DNA of 64,000 bases, taken from assembly GCA_016235595.1 (NCBI GenBank), contig JACRJX010000035.1, positions 49,814 to 113,813 of the forward strand, given 5' to 3'. The notes below the pieces were generated by a model. The model was not told the DNA's origin, did no database searches, and saw only the letters and a list, made by a program, of their open reading frames with translations. This DNA is from Verrucomicrobiota bacterium (GTDB lineage Bacteria; Verrucomicrobiota; Verrucomicrobiia; CAIQCK01). Made by a program: the position numbers and the translations under genes. Position 1 is the first letter of the stretch. Each line of letters starts with the position of its first letter. This document shows, piece after piece, positions 8,081 through 16,296 of the stretch.

Positions 8081-10291
8081 ATGGCTGCAGACGCATCACA
8101 GGAAACAATCACCGGCACGCTGGAGCGGATTCTCTACGCCAACGAGGAGAATCACTACACCGTCGCGTCGTTGCAGCCGGAAAACAGCCGCGAGCCGGTC
8201 ACCGTCGTTGGCAACCTCGCCAGCGTCCAGTGCGGCGAAATCCTCAAGCTCTCCGGCCGCTGGACGACGCACAAACAGTTCGGCCGCCAGTTCCAGGTCG
8301 AGAAGTTCGAGAGCGTTCTGCCCGCCACCGTCACCGGCATCAAGAAGTACCTCGGCAGCGGCCTCATCAAGGGCATCGGGCCGAAGTTCGCCGACCGCAT
8401 CGTCAACCACTTTGGCGACCGCACACTGGAGGTCATTGACCAGTTTTCCGCGAAACTGCGCGATGTGGAGGGTATCGGGCCGGAGCGCGCGCGGCGCATC
8501 CGGGCAGCGTGGGTGGAGCAGAAGGCCATCCGCGACATCATGATCTTCCTGCAAAGCTACGGCATCAGCAGCTCGCAGGCGGCGAAGATTTACAAGCAAT
8601 ACGGCAACGACGCGATGCAGGTCGTGAAAGCCAATCCTTACCAGCTTGCGCGCGACATCCACGGCATCGGCTTCAAGACCGCCGACGCCATCGCCGCCAA
8701 TATGGGCGTGCCGGCCGATTCGCCGCGCCGCATTCGCGCCGGCATCCTGCACATGCTCGAAGGACTGACCGACGACGGCCACACCTGCTGCCCGCACGAC
8801 GAGCTTTGCCAGCAGACCGCCGCGCTGTTGACCGTGGGCGACGACAAGGTGAAGGCCGAAATTCTCTCGCTCGCCGCCGACCGCGACATCGCCATCGAAG
8901 ACGACCTGATCTTTCTGAGCCGGATGTTGCGCGCCGAGACCGATCTGGCCGCGCGGCTGCTCGCTCTGGCGCATGCGCCGCTCAGTTTGCCGGAGATCAA
9001 GCTCGACCTCGCGCTGAAATGGTTCGAGGAGAAAAACGAGATCGCCCTCGCCTCGGCCCAGCGCGAAGCGATCAAGACCGCGCTCACCAGTAAACTCACC
9101 GTCATCACGGGCGGCCCCGGCGTCGGCAAAACCACCATCACCCGCGCCATCGTGAAGATCCTCCGCGCAAAGGAGTGCCGCGTCCTGCTCGCCTCGCCGA
9201 CCGGCCGCGCTGCCAAGCGCCTCAGTGAAAGCACCGGCGCGACCGCGCAAACGATCCACCGCTTGTTGAAATACGACGCCGCCACGCACGGCTTTGTCCA
9301 CAACGAGCGCAAGGCGCTCAACTGTGACCTGTTGATCGTGGACGAAGCCTCCATGCTCGACCTGCCGCTCGCCTGCCAGCTCCTGAAAGCCGTCCCCATG
9401 TCTGCCTCGCTCGTGCTCGTCGGTGATGTGGACCAATTGCCGTCCGTCGGCCCTGGCAACGTCCTGCGCGACATCATCGAGAGCCGCGTCGGCCGCGCCG
9501 TGCGGCTCACGGAAATCTATCGGCAGGACAAAGCCAGCCACATCGTCGTCAACGCCCATCTCGTCAACTCCGGCCAGATGCCCGAGGCAACCCGCGACTC
9601 CGTCGCGGGCGGCCCGTCGGGAAGCGGCGCGCTACAGGATTTTTACTTCATCGAGCAGGACGACCCGGAGAAAGTCCTGCAAACCGTCATCGCATTGGTG
9701 AGCGATCGCATCCCAAAACGGTTCGGTCTCGACCCTTTCGATGACATCCAGATGCTTGCGCCGATGCATCGCGGCGTCTGCGGCGTCGAGAACATCAACC
9801 GCCAGCTCCAGGGCGCGCTCAACCCGGTGGGCGCGAAGTTCTCCCTCAAGCTCAACGAGCAACAGGTTGAGCGTTACGGCCGCGTCTATCGCGTCCGGGA
9901 CAAGGTGATGCAGATCAAGAACAACTACGACAAGGACGTGTTCAACGGCGACCTCGGCCGCATTGCGGCGATCGACCCTGTCGAGCAGACACTGACGGTC
10001 ACGATGGACGAGCGCGCCGTGATCTATGACTTCACCGACCTCGATGAATTGCTGCCGGCCTATTGCATCAGCATCCATAAGAGCCAGGGCAGCGAGTATC
10101 CCGCCGTCATCGTTCCCGTGCTGACGCAGCACTACGTCATGCTCCAGCGCAACCTCCTCTACACCGCCATCACGCGCGCGCGCAAACTCGTCGTCCTGAT
10201 CGGCTCCAAGAAGGCGCTCTCCATCGCCGTCCGCAACAACAACACCGCCGCCCGCTACACGCGCCTGCGGCACCGGTTGCAGGCAGGTTGA
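8081..10291 (+). CDS. recD2: RecD2-type ATP-dependent DNA helicase
   Basis: A 736-residue superfamily 1B 5'-3' helicase of the RecD2/TraA class, acting in DNA repair without RecBC. The start MAADASQET is chosen because the next residues (ETITGTLERILYANEENHYTV) match the family N-terminus; twelve upstream codons are unlikely. An N-terminal OB-like region (about 1-85) is followed by helix-hairpin-helix segments (IKGIGPKFADRIV, VEGIGPERARRI, IHGIGFKTAD). Walker A is GGPGVGKTT at about 344-352 and Walker B is DEASM at 421-425. Later motifs are GDVDQLPSVGPG, YRQ and the SH3-like/motif VI segment AYCISIHKSQGSEYPAVI with YTAITRARKLV. It is convergent with the cyclase gene; neighbours give no functional link. 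Confidence 0.95.
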   Translation: MAADASQETITGTLERILYANEENHYTVASLQPENSREPVTVVGNLASVQCGEILKLSGRWTTHKQFGRQFQVEKFESVLPATVTGIKKYLGSGLIKGIGPKFADRIVNHFGDRTLEVIDQFSAKLRDVEGIGPERARRIRAAWVEQKAIRDIMIFLQSYGISSSQAAKIYKQYGNDAMQVVKANPYQLARDIHGIGFKTADAIAANMGVPADSPRRIRAGILHMLEGLTDDGHTCCPHDELCQQTAALLTVGDDKVKAEILSLAADRDIAIEDDLIFLSRMLRAETDLAARLLALAHAPLSLPEIKLDLALKWFEEKNEIALASAQREAIKTALTSKLTVITGGPGVGKTTITRAIVKILRAKECRVLLASPTGRAAKRLSESTGATAQTIHRLLKYDAATHGFVHNERKALNCDLLIVDEASMLDLPLACQLLKAVPMSASLVLVGDVDQLPSVGPGNVLRDIIESRVGRAVRLTEIYRQDKASHIVVNAHLVNSGQMPEATRDSVAGGPSGSGALQDFYFIEQDDPEKVLQTVIALVSDRIPKRFGLDPFDDIQMLAPMHRGVCGVENINRQLQGALNPVGAKFSLKLNEQQVERYGRVYRVRDKVMQIKNNYDKDVFNGDLGRIAAIDPVEQTLTVTMDERAVIYDFTDLDELLPAYCISIHKSQGSEYPAVIVPVLTQHYVMLQRNLLYTAITRARKLVVLIGSKKALSIAVRNNNTAARYTRLRHRLQAG

Positions 10292-10315
10292 GCTTGGTTC
10301 CAATTCGACCTGCCT
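10281..10315. terminator. Possible bidirectional terminator between recD2 and the cyclase gene
   Basis: An 8-bp perfect inverted repeat, AGGCAGGT (10281-10288) and ACCTGCCT (10308-10315), with a 19-nt loop. It spans the recD2 stop codon and lies 24 nt beyond the convergent cyclase stop. There is no clear T tract, so intrinsic termination is only suggested. Confidence 0.35.
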
Positions 10316-10339
10316 AGCTTTCGGATTCCCAAACCTTGC

Positions 10340-12523
10340 TCAGTCGGCTGGCGCGGGTGGCTTCGACGGCAAACTGGCGGCGAGGTCCTCGCAGCGTTTC
10401 AATAGGACGGTGGCGACACCATCGGCGGGCCAGCGTTTCAGAAGATCGCGGTAGAGGGCGGCGGCGCGAGCGTGGTCGCCGCGCTGATAGTGGGCAAAGG
10501 CTTCCTCAGTCTGGCGTCGAGAATCAGCCTGTTCCGGTGTTTCGGCTTCAGCTTCGCTGAGGAGCTCATAGACGGTGACGGTGGCGGTCTTGCCCTTGAC
10601 GTTGGTGCAGTCCACGGGGCGCGCGCGAACCGCTGTGCCGGCGGCAACCAGCGTGGTCTCGCTGATGAGGATGCGTGTGCCGTAGTGTTTGTTCAACACC
10701 TCCAAGCGGCTGGCGAGGTTTACGGTGTCGCCGATGACGGTATAGTTCATGCGATGCTCGCTGCCGATATTACCCACGACGACGGGACCGGTGTGGAGGC
10801 CGATGCGGGTGCGAAAAACAGGTTTGCCGGCGACACGCCATTGTTCGTTGAGGCGGTCGAGGTGGCGCTGGTTGGTGAGGGCGGCGCGGCAGGCGTCGGC
10901 GGCGTGAGCGGGGTTGAGGCGGGGCGCATTCCAGAACGCCATGACAGCATCGCCGATGAATTTGTCCACGGTGCCGCCGTGCTGGGCGATGCCGTCGCTC
11001 ATGGCTTGCAGATAGGCGCCAAGATGCTCGACGATCTCTTCAGGACGGAGTTGTTCCGCGACCGGCGTGAAATTGGCGATGTCGGAGAAATAAATCGTGG
11101 CATTGATGCGCTCGCCGCCGAGCATGGCCTCGCGTCCGCTGCGGACGAGGTCGCCTACGAGATCGGCTGGAACGTATTTGCGGAACGAGCGGAGGTTGGT
11201 CTTCATCACGGCCATGGCGCTGCCCAGATCGCGAATCTCGCGAATGTACGAGAGCGGCGGGTTGGTCGGCGTGAGTTCGAGGCGGCCCATGGCGCGCGCT
11301 TCGCGTTGCAGTTCGACGAGCGGGCGGGAGGCGCGGCGCGAGAACCAGACGATGCCGATTGCCGACGCGATCAGCACGGTGACGAACGTGGCAATGAACC
11401 AAATGGCGTTCTGGTTCACGCGCCCCATGACTTCGTCCTTGTCGAGCACCATGCCGATGAGGAGGCGGTTGTGGAGGCCCGCCACAAAATAACCGCTTAT
11501 GTAGTTCGTTCCGTGGTCGGTGAATTTCAGTGTTCTCGTGCGCGCCGCCACGGATTCCGGCACGAAATCAGCCAGCGCGGTTAAGCCCGTGCGCAGTCTC
11601 TCATGGCCAGCGTATGTCGCGAATCTTCCGGAAATCCGCCGCAGGAACGCCTTCAGCGTCTCGTCGTGGATTTCGTTGGCGTCGCGGAACAACATGCCGG
11701 TCTTTTCATCAAGCACCATGCTCCGGTTCGGATGTGCGATCACCCGGTGCGAGCCGTCGTCTTTTTCCTCGATGATGAACGGATAGCCCGGCACCTGGGG
11801 ATCAATGGCGGCGAGATAATCGCAAAGCGAAAGCGTGTCGAGATCCACGCCCCAGACGCCCTGTAACCGGCCGCCATCGTCATAGACCGGCGTGGCATAG
11901 GTCACGCCCGTAATTTTGCGGTCGGTGGGGCGGTGTTTCCAGAACTCGTAGGTGGGCGTCCATGCGGTGGAACGCGTGGACTTTGCGGCTTGATAGAATT
12001 TTCGTGTCCGCGGGTCGTAGTGGTCCCAGGGAAATTGCGCCACGAACTGCCAGTCCTTGCCGTCCCATTGATAGCTCCGTTGGTTCCATTGGCCGTTCGA
12101 GTCCAGTACGCGTTCCATCAGACCGACAGTCGTGTTGGTCTCGCGCAACAGGGCGAAGAACTCGCCCGTAGCCTCGACCCCGTAGTAGATGCTATCCAGT
12201 TCGTGATTCACCTCGAACGACGGCGTCAGCACAGATGCGAGGCGTTTGAAATCGCCGGCGCGCGGCGGCCGGCCGGCCATGATCTTCAGGTTCAGCTTGT
12301 TTTGGTCCTGTGCAATATCCACCAACTGTTCCATCTGGGCAGCGACGCGGGCCACCGTCTGCTGGACGACCATTCCGGTCAGTTCCCCCACGGAAAGCCG
12401 CCCCAAATATACCGTCGCGACGCTCACGACCGTCATGGAAACCACCAGTGGAGCGAGAATGGCCAGCGCCAGCAGGAACCGGAGGTTGTGGATATGCCTG
12501 TCGTGTTTCATGTTACCGCCCAT
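10340..12523 (-). CDS. Membrane-bound class III adenylate cyclase with extracellular sensor and HAMP
   Basis: A 727-residue receptor cyclase. One membrane segment lies at about 15-40, followed by a roughly 330-residue periplasmic region resembling a Cache sensor (a PFIIEEKDDG... strand pattern). A second membrane segment is at about 373-394, then a HAMP-like linker, and the catalytic domain at about 470-660. The two metal aspartates are D481 (FSDIANFTP) and D525 (KFIGDAVMAFW). The substrate pair K521/D599 and the N602/R606 pair (IGDTVNLASRLE) fit ATP rather than GTP as substrate. The tail (EEAFAHYQRGDHARAAALYRDLL) resembles one TPR unit. An ATG four codons downstream (12511) is an alternative start. 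It probably makes cAMP in response to an external ligand. Confidence 0.9.
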   Translation of the reverse strand: MGGNMKHDRHIHNLRFLLALAILAPLVVSMTVVSVATVYLGRLSVGELTGMVVQQTVARVAAQMEQLVDIAQDQNKLNLKIMAGRPPRAGDFKRLASVLTPSFEVNHELDSIYYGVEATGEFFALLRETNTTVGLMERVLDSNGQWNQRSYQWDGKDWQFVAQFPWDHYDPRTRKFYQAAKSTRSTAWTPTYEFWKHRPTDRKITGVTYATPVYDDGGRLQGVWGVDLDTLSLCDYLAAIDPQVPGYPFIIEEKDDGSHRVIAHPNRSMVLDEKTGMLFRDANEIHDETLKAFLRRISGRFATYAGHERLRTGLTALADFVPESVAARTRTLKFTDHGTNYISGYFVAGLHNRLLIGMVLDKDEVMGRVNQNAIWFIATFVTVLIASAIGIVWFSRRASRPLVELQREARAMGRLELTPTNPPLSYIREIRDLGSAMAVMKTNLRSFRKYVPADLVGDLVRSGREAMLGGERINATIYFSDIANFTPVAEQLRPEEIVEHLGAYLQAMSDGIAQHGGTVDKFIGDAVMAFWNAPRLNPAHAADACRAALTNQRHLDRLNEQWRVAGKPVFRTRIGLHTGPVVVGNIGSEHRMNYTVIGDTVNLASRLEVLNKHYGTRILISETTLVAAGTAVRARPVDCTNVKGKTATVTVYELLSEAEAETPEQADSRRQTEEAFAHYQRGDHARAAALYRDLLKRWPADGVATVLLKRCEDLAASLPSKPPAPAD

Positions 12524-12764
12524 CGGGCATCGCGCGGCTCATTCATTACGCCCTTTGCGGCTCGCGGCGCAACGGTTTTTCATGACTGGATGCGTTTTGC
12601 CTTCAGGTCGTCATCCAAAACCATCCTCACCCAGACCGGACAAGCAGGATGCATCGGCTGCAGGTTTGTCGTTGTGATTCATGACGAAAAAACCGATGAT
12701 GTCTTCCGGTTCCGCTGTATCAAATGTGAAGAACCACCCGATACGAACGCGGTTGTGACGAATC

Positions 12765-13382
12765 ATGGCAACTTCGAACGACATTCCCGTGGCGGACCTG
12801 TTGGCGCGCGCGCGGACCGGCGACGAGCAGGCGGCGAACGATCTGTTCGCGCGGTGCCGCAACTACCTCGCCGTCGTCGCGCGGGCGCAGGTCGAAAGCT
12901 GGCTGCGCGCCAAGGCCGACGCCTCCGACATCGTGCAGGAAACACTTGTGGAGGCCAACCGCGACCTCCGGCAGTTTCGCGGCACCACCGAAGCGGAGTG
13001 GCTGGCGTGGCTGCGGCAAATCCTCTCCCGCAACGCCGCTGATTTCGTCCGGCGCTATCGCGGCACCGAAAAACGCCAGCAACGGCTCGAAGTGCCTCTC
13101 GCGCCGCCGCCGGGCCACTCCTCGCTCGCCGCCGGCCTCGAACCGCGTGACAACGGCGAGACGCCGACGCAGGAAATCATGCGCTTGGAGCGCGAGATTC
13201 AAGTGGCTGACGCGATCATGCGGCTGGAGCCGGACCATCAGGAGATCATTGTGCTGCGCAACCTGGAGCGGCTGCCGTTCGAGGAGGTCGCGCAACGCAT
13301 GAACCGTTCGCGCCCCGCCGCGCAGATGCTCTGGATGCGCGCCGTGCGCCGATTGCAGGAGGAATTGAAACGTGCCGGCTGA
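12765..13382 (+). CDS. ECF-type RNA polymerase sigma factor
   Basis: A 205-residue group IV sigma-70 factor. Region 2 is seen in KADASDIVQETLVEANRDL and the WLRQILSRNAADFVRRYR helix, which bind core polymerase and the -10 element. Region 4 is MRLEPDHQEIIVLRNLERLPFEEVAQRMN followed by a helix-turn-helix (RSRPAAQMLWMRAVRRLQEEL). It belongs to the PVC-type ECF group in which the sigma gene is followed directly by a Ser/Thr kinase gene rather than an anti-sigma factor. Here the two genes overlap by 11 nt, and the AGGAGG inside the sigma gene's 3' end is the ribosome site of the kinase. The pair likely forms one regulatory unit. The stimulus and the regulon are unknown. Confidence 0.92.
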   Translation: MATSNDIPVADLLARARTGDEQAANDLFARCRNYLAVVARAQVESWLRAKADASDIVQETLVEANRDLRQFRGTTEAEWLAWLRQILSRNAADFVRRYRGTEKRQQRLEVPLAPPPGHSSLAAGLEPRDNGETPTQEIMRLEREIQVADAIMRLEPDHQEIIVLRNLERLPFEEVAQRMNRSRPAAQMLWMRAVRRLQEELKRAG

Positions 13383-15015
13383 ACCTGGCAGCAACGACGA
13401 CGCCCTTGCTGCTGCGCTCGACAGCTACCTCGCGGAGTTGCAGGCGGGCCGCAAGCCGGACCGCGCGTCGTTTCTCGCACGGCATCCGGAATTGGTGACG
13501 ATGCTCGATTGCGTTGAAGCGCTTCATCATCTCGCGCCGCCGCCCTCCAGTGCCCACGCCGAGACCATTGATTCGAGCGCTGACGGGCAGACGCCGCGCC
13601 AGCCGAAGCCCGAACCTTTTGCCGACTTCGGACGCTATGATCTGCTGGAGGAAATCGGCCGCGGCGGCATGGGCGTCGTTTACAGGGCGCGGCAGAAGGA
13701 ACTCGACCGCGTCGTCGCGCTGAAAATCATTCTCGCCGGCCAACTCGCGTCGCCGGAAATCGTGCGCCGCTTTCTGGCCGAATCGCGCGCCGCGGCACGG
13801 CTGCAACACCCGAACATCGTCCGCGTTTTCGAGGCCGGCGAATTTCAGGGTCGTCACTTTTTCGCGATGGAACATGTCGCCGGCTCCAACCTTGCCGCGT
13901 TGGCACGTCGCGGCCCGCTCGACCCCGTGGATGCCGCGCGGCTCGTCTGCACCGTTGCGCGCGCCGTGGAGCATCTGCACTCGCAAGGCATCGTTCACCG
14001 CGACTTGAAGCCGTCGAACATCCTGCTCGACGAAAAAGGCCGGCCGTTCGTCACCGATTTCGGCCTTGCGAAACTGCTGGACGCTCAAAGCCAGATGACA
14101 CAAAGCGGCGTCATCGCCGGCACGCCGAGCTACATGCCGCCGGAGCAGGCCGCGGGGCGCGTTGCGGAGATCGGTCCGCGCAGCGACGTTTACAGCCTGG
14201 GCGCGATCCTCTACGAGCTGCTCGCCGGCCGGCCGCCGTTCCAAGCCGAGTCGCCGCTCGACACACTGGTGCAGGTGATCGAGAGCGAGCCGACACTGTT
14301 GCGCGACGTGAACCCGCGCGCGCCGCGGGAGTTGGAACTGATCTGCCAGCGTTGCCTGGAGAAATCGCCCGACGCGCGCTATGCGTCCGCGGCGGCCCTG
14401 GCCGACGACTTGGAGCGGTTCCTGAAAGGCGACGCTATCGAGGCACAGCCGCACGGCGTGTGGCAGCAGGCGCGGCGTTGGGCGCGGCGCGAACCGGCGC
14501 TGGCGTCGCGTCTCATTGCCCTCGCTCTCTGCGCGGTTGTCGCCCAGGCGAAATACTCGGCCGTCCACAACGTCCCGCTGTCACTGCACGTCAACGTGAT
14601 GACGGTGCTGGCGGTCTGGATGCTGGTGTCGATCGTCTGCCAATGGTTCCTGCGCAACGAACGCCGGGCCGGGGTCACGCGGTTCGTCTGGGCTGGCGCC
14701 GACATTCTCCTGCTCACAGCGGTGTTGAAAGTGGACGACGCGTTTCTCAGCCCGCTGATCGTCGGCTATCCGATGCTGGTGGTGGCGTCGGGACTTTGGT
14801 TTCGCGTGTCGCTGGTGGCGTTTACGACCGTCGTGGCTGCGCTCGTTTACAGCGTGTTGGTGTTCGACAACTACTGCCGCGGCGCGGGGCAGGGCCAGTG
14901 GAACTGGCACGCCATCTTCGTGGTGGCGCTGGCCATCATCGGTTTTATAGTCGCCTATCAGGTCCGCCGCGTCCGTGCGCTCAGCCGGTTTTACGAGGGC
15001 CGCCATCTGCCATAG
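13372..15015 (+). CDS. Membrane-anchored Ser/Thr protein kinase, coupled to the ECF sigma gene
   Basis: A 547-residue Hanks-type kinase starting at a GTG with AGGAGG 9 nt upstream, overlapping the sigma gene by 11 nt. A short N-terminal segment (about 1-85) with the AELQAGRKPDRASFLARHPEL motif, common in PVC kinases, precedes the kinase domain (about 89-350). The glycine loop is IGRGGMGVVYRA (95-106), the ATP lysine is K118, the catalytic loop HRDLKPSN starts at 209, DFG is at 229-231, and the activation segment runs to GTPSYMPPEQA. After the domain come about five hydrophobic segments (about 380-535), so it has a polytopic membrane tail rather than a single anchor. It probably phosphorylates the linked sigma factor or a partner of it; this is inferred from gene coupling. 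Confidence 0.92.
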   Translation: MPAEPGSNDDALAAALDSYLAELQAGRKPDRASFLARHPELVTMLDCVEALHHLAPPPSSAHAETIDSSADGQTPRQPKPEPFADFGRYDLLEEIGRGGMGVVYRARQKELDRVVALKIILAGQLASPEIVRRFLAESRAAARLQHPNIVRVFEAGEFQGRHFFAMEHVAGSNLAALARRGPLDPVDAARLVCTVARAVEHLHSQGIVHRDLKPSNILLDEKGRPFVTDFGLAKLLDAQSQMTQSGVIAGTPSYMPPEQAAGRVAEIGPRSDVYSLGAILYELLAGRPPFQAESPLDTLVQVIESEPTLLRDVNPRAPRELELICQRCLEKSPDARYASAAALADDLERFLKGDAIEAQPHGVWQQARRWARREPALASRLIALALCAVVAQAKYSAVHNVPLSLHVNVMTVLAVWMLVSIVCQWFLRNERRAGVTRFVWAGADILLLTAVLKVDDAFLSPLIVGYPMLVVASGLWFRVSLVAFTTVVAALVYSVLVFDNYCRGAGQGQWNWHAIFVVALAIIGFIVAYQVRRVRALSRFYEGRHLP

Positions 15016-16192
15016 GCGGTGCGGACGACACGCCGAGCGCCTGGCGCAAAACGGCGGCGAGCCATTGCAACTCGGGGTCGTTACGACCGGCAAGAAAACC
15101 GGTTTTTTGTCCGGTTCGGGGATGAATTTGCAGCTCAAGGATCGGCACGTCATTGACCTCCATGCCGCTGGGGCCGACGACAACCGCAACAATCTGGTTA
15201 CTTCCCCACTCGGCCCGCTTCACGCCAAAGAGACTGGACTGCTCGATAGACAAACCGTCTGCCCGGACCGTAAGGACGGCGCGACGCCGACCCATGTTGA
15301 CCGCGCCCGCCAGCATGGCGATTCCAATGAGCCAGAAACTGCCAGTGAACAGCCAGAGAGGCCAGGACATGGCGTCTCCGAATCCCTCTCCGGTAAAGAA
15401 CGGGAATCCTGTGAACACCACCATGAATCCGCACCAGAACAGGCTGAAGATCAACAACCCCTTACTGCCGCGCCAGACGCCCGGCGGAGGAACCTTCACC
15501 ACCACGCTGTCCGCGGTCGCTTCAAGCAGGATGTCACTGTCGGCGGGTTGGTTGAGGTCGTCCCGTTGCGCAATCGGTTGGGATGGGTGCAGCGGCTCGG
15601 TGACGGTTTCGACGGCAAGTTTGCCCGGTGTGAGAATGCGATCGGCCGTGGCGAGGTTGCAGCGGCGCGCCAGATCGTCGCCGAGCGCCCGCAACCACTC
15701 GCGCGGATAGCCGAGCGCGAGAAGAAGCGGCTTCGGCTTGCCGCAGTCGGCGTCCAAGGCCGCGAGATCGCCGAGAAAACCCGGCGCGTTCGCCGAGTCC
15801 GCCGCGCGAATATTGAACCGTTTGATGGCGTTCACGGGCTGACGGCGCGACCAGTGGAACGGCCCCGCCCACTCTGTCATGCGCAACACGCCGTCACGCA
15901 GTTCGATCTCGCATCGCCCGATGAGCACGGCCAAACCCATCGCCATCGGCGGGAAGCCGGCGAGGAAGAACGGCAGGCCCCAAATCGCAAACAACCATCC
16001 GAATAAGCCGCCGCCACGCGCTGCGGCCATCATCCAGCCGACCGCGAACAAACTGAAGAATGCGCCGAAGCCGAGCGGCAACAGGCCGAAGAACCTCAGT
16101 CGACCGAGCGGGCGCCGCGGCAGTGCGTAGCGCACACCGCCGCCGTGCAACACTTCGCGCACAGTGATGGCGGCGGGCAACGGAGCGTTCAT
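14981..16192 (-). CDS. Duplicated membrane protein of unknown function (two TM-plus-beta-domain units)
   Basis: A 403-residue integral membrane protein I do not recognise by name. It contains two similar halves. Each begins with a hydrophobic hairpin (RFFGLLPLGFGAFFSLFAVGW in the first half; LLIFSLFWCGFMVVFTGFPFF in the second) and a second membrane stretch. Each is then followed by a short beta-rich segment (CEIELRDGVLRMTEWAG; RAVLTVRADGLSIEQSSLFG) that resembles a bacterial PH-like module. The tail (LELQIHPRTGQKTGFLAG) is soluble. The gene is convergent with the kinase gene and their 3' ends overlap by 35 nt, which is unusual and may matter for regulation. A -10-like TATCCT lies 9 nt before the ATG. 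Function unknown. Confidence 0.8.
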   Translation of the reverse strand: MNAPLPAAITVREVLHGGGVRYALPRRPLGRLRFFGLLPLGFGAFFSLFAVGWMMAAARGGGLFGWLFAIWGLPFFLAGFPPMAMGLAVLIGRCEIELRDGVLRMTEWAGPFHWSRRQPVNAIKRFNIRAADSANAPGFLGDLAALDADCGKPKPLLLALGYPREWLRALGDDLARRCNLATADRILTPGKLAVETVTEPLHPSQPIAQRDDLNQPADSDILLEATADSVVVKVPPPGVWRGSKGLLIFSLFWCGFMVVFTGFPFFTGEGFGDAMSWPLWLFTGSFWLIGIAMLAGAVNMGRRRAVLTVRADGLSIEQSSLFGVKRAEWGSNQIVAVVVGPSGMEVNDVPILELQIHPRTGQKTGFLAGRNDPELQWLAAVLRQALGVSSAPPMADGGPRKTG

Positions 16193-16201
16193 GCCATGCG
16201 G

Positions 16202-16207
16202 AGGATA
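16202..16207 (-). promoter_or_regulatory. -10-like hexamer TATCCT before the duplicated membrane protein gene
   Basis: Read on the minus strand, TATCCT ends 9 nt before the ATG at 16192 and no Shine-Dalgarno sequence lies between them. This is consistent with a leaderless or near-leaderless transcript. No convincing -35 element was found. Confidence 0.35.
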
Positions 16208-16267
16208 GCATCAAGTGCCCGTCGTGTCTCGCTTTGTCAATCAAGAGCGGCGGCAAACGGGCAGGTG

Positions 16268-16276
16268 TGGTATAAC
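16268..16276 (+). promoter_or_regulatory. Extended -10 promoter element before the second beta-propeller gene
   Basis: TGGTATAAC fits an extended -10 (TGn plus a TATAAC hexamer at 16271-16276). It ends 20 nt before the ATG at 16297, so the leader would be very short. No good -35 is seen, as expected for extended -10 promoters. Confidence 0.4.
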
Positions 16277-16296
16277 TCCACCGCGCTATTTCCAGC

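Noticed and set aside
12524..12764. The 241-nt divergent gap between the cyclase and sigma genes
   Set aside because: Searched for promoters and palindromes; no convincing -10/-35 pair or operator was found, although both genes must have promoters here.
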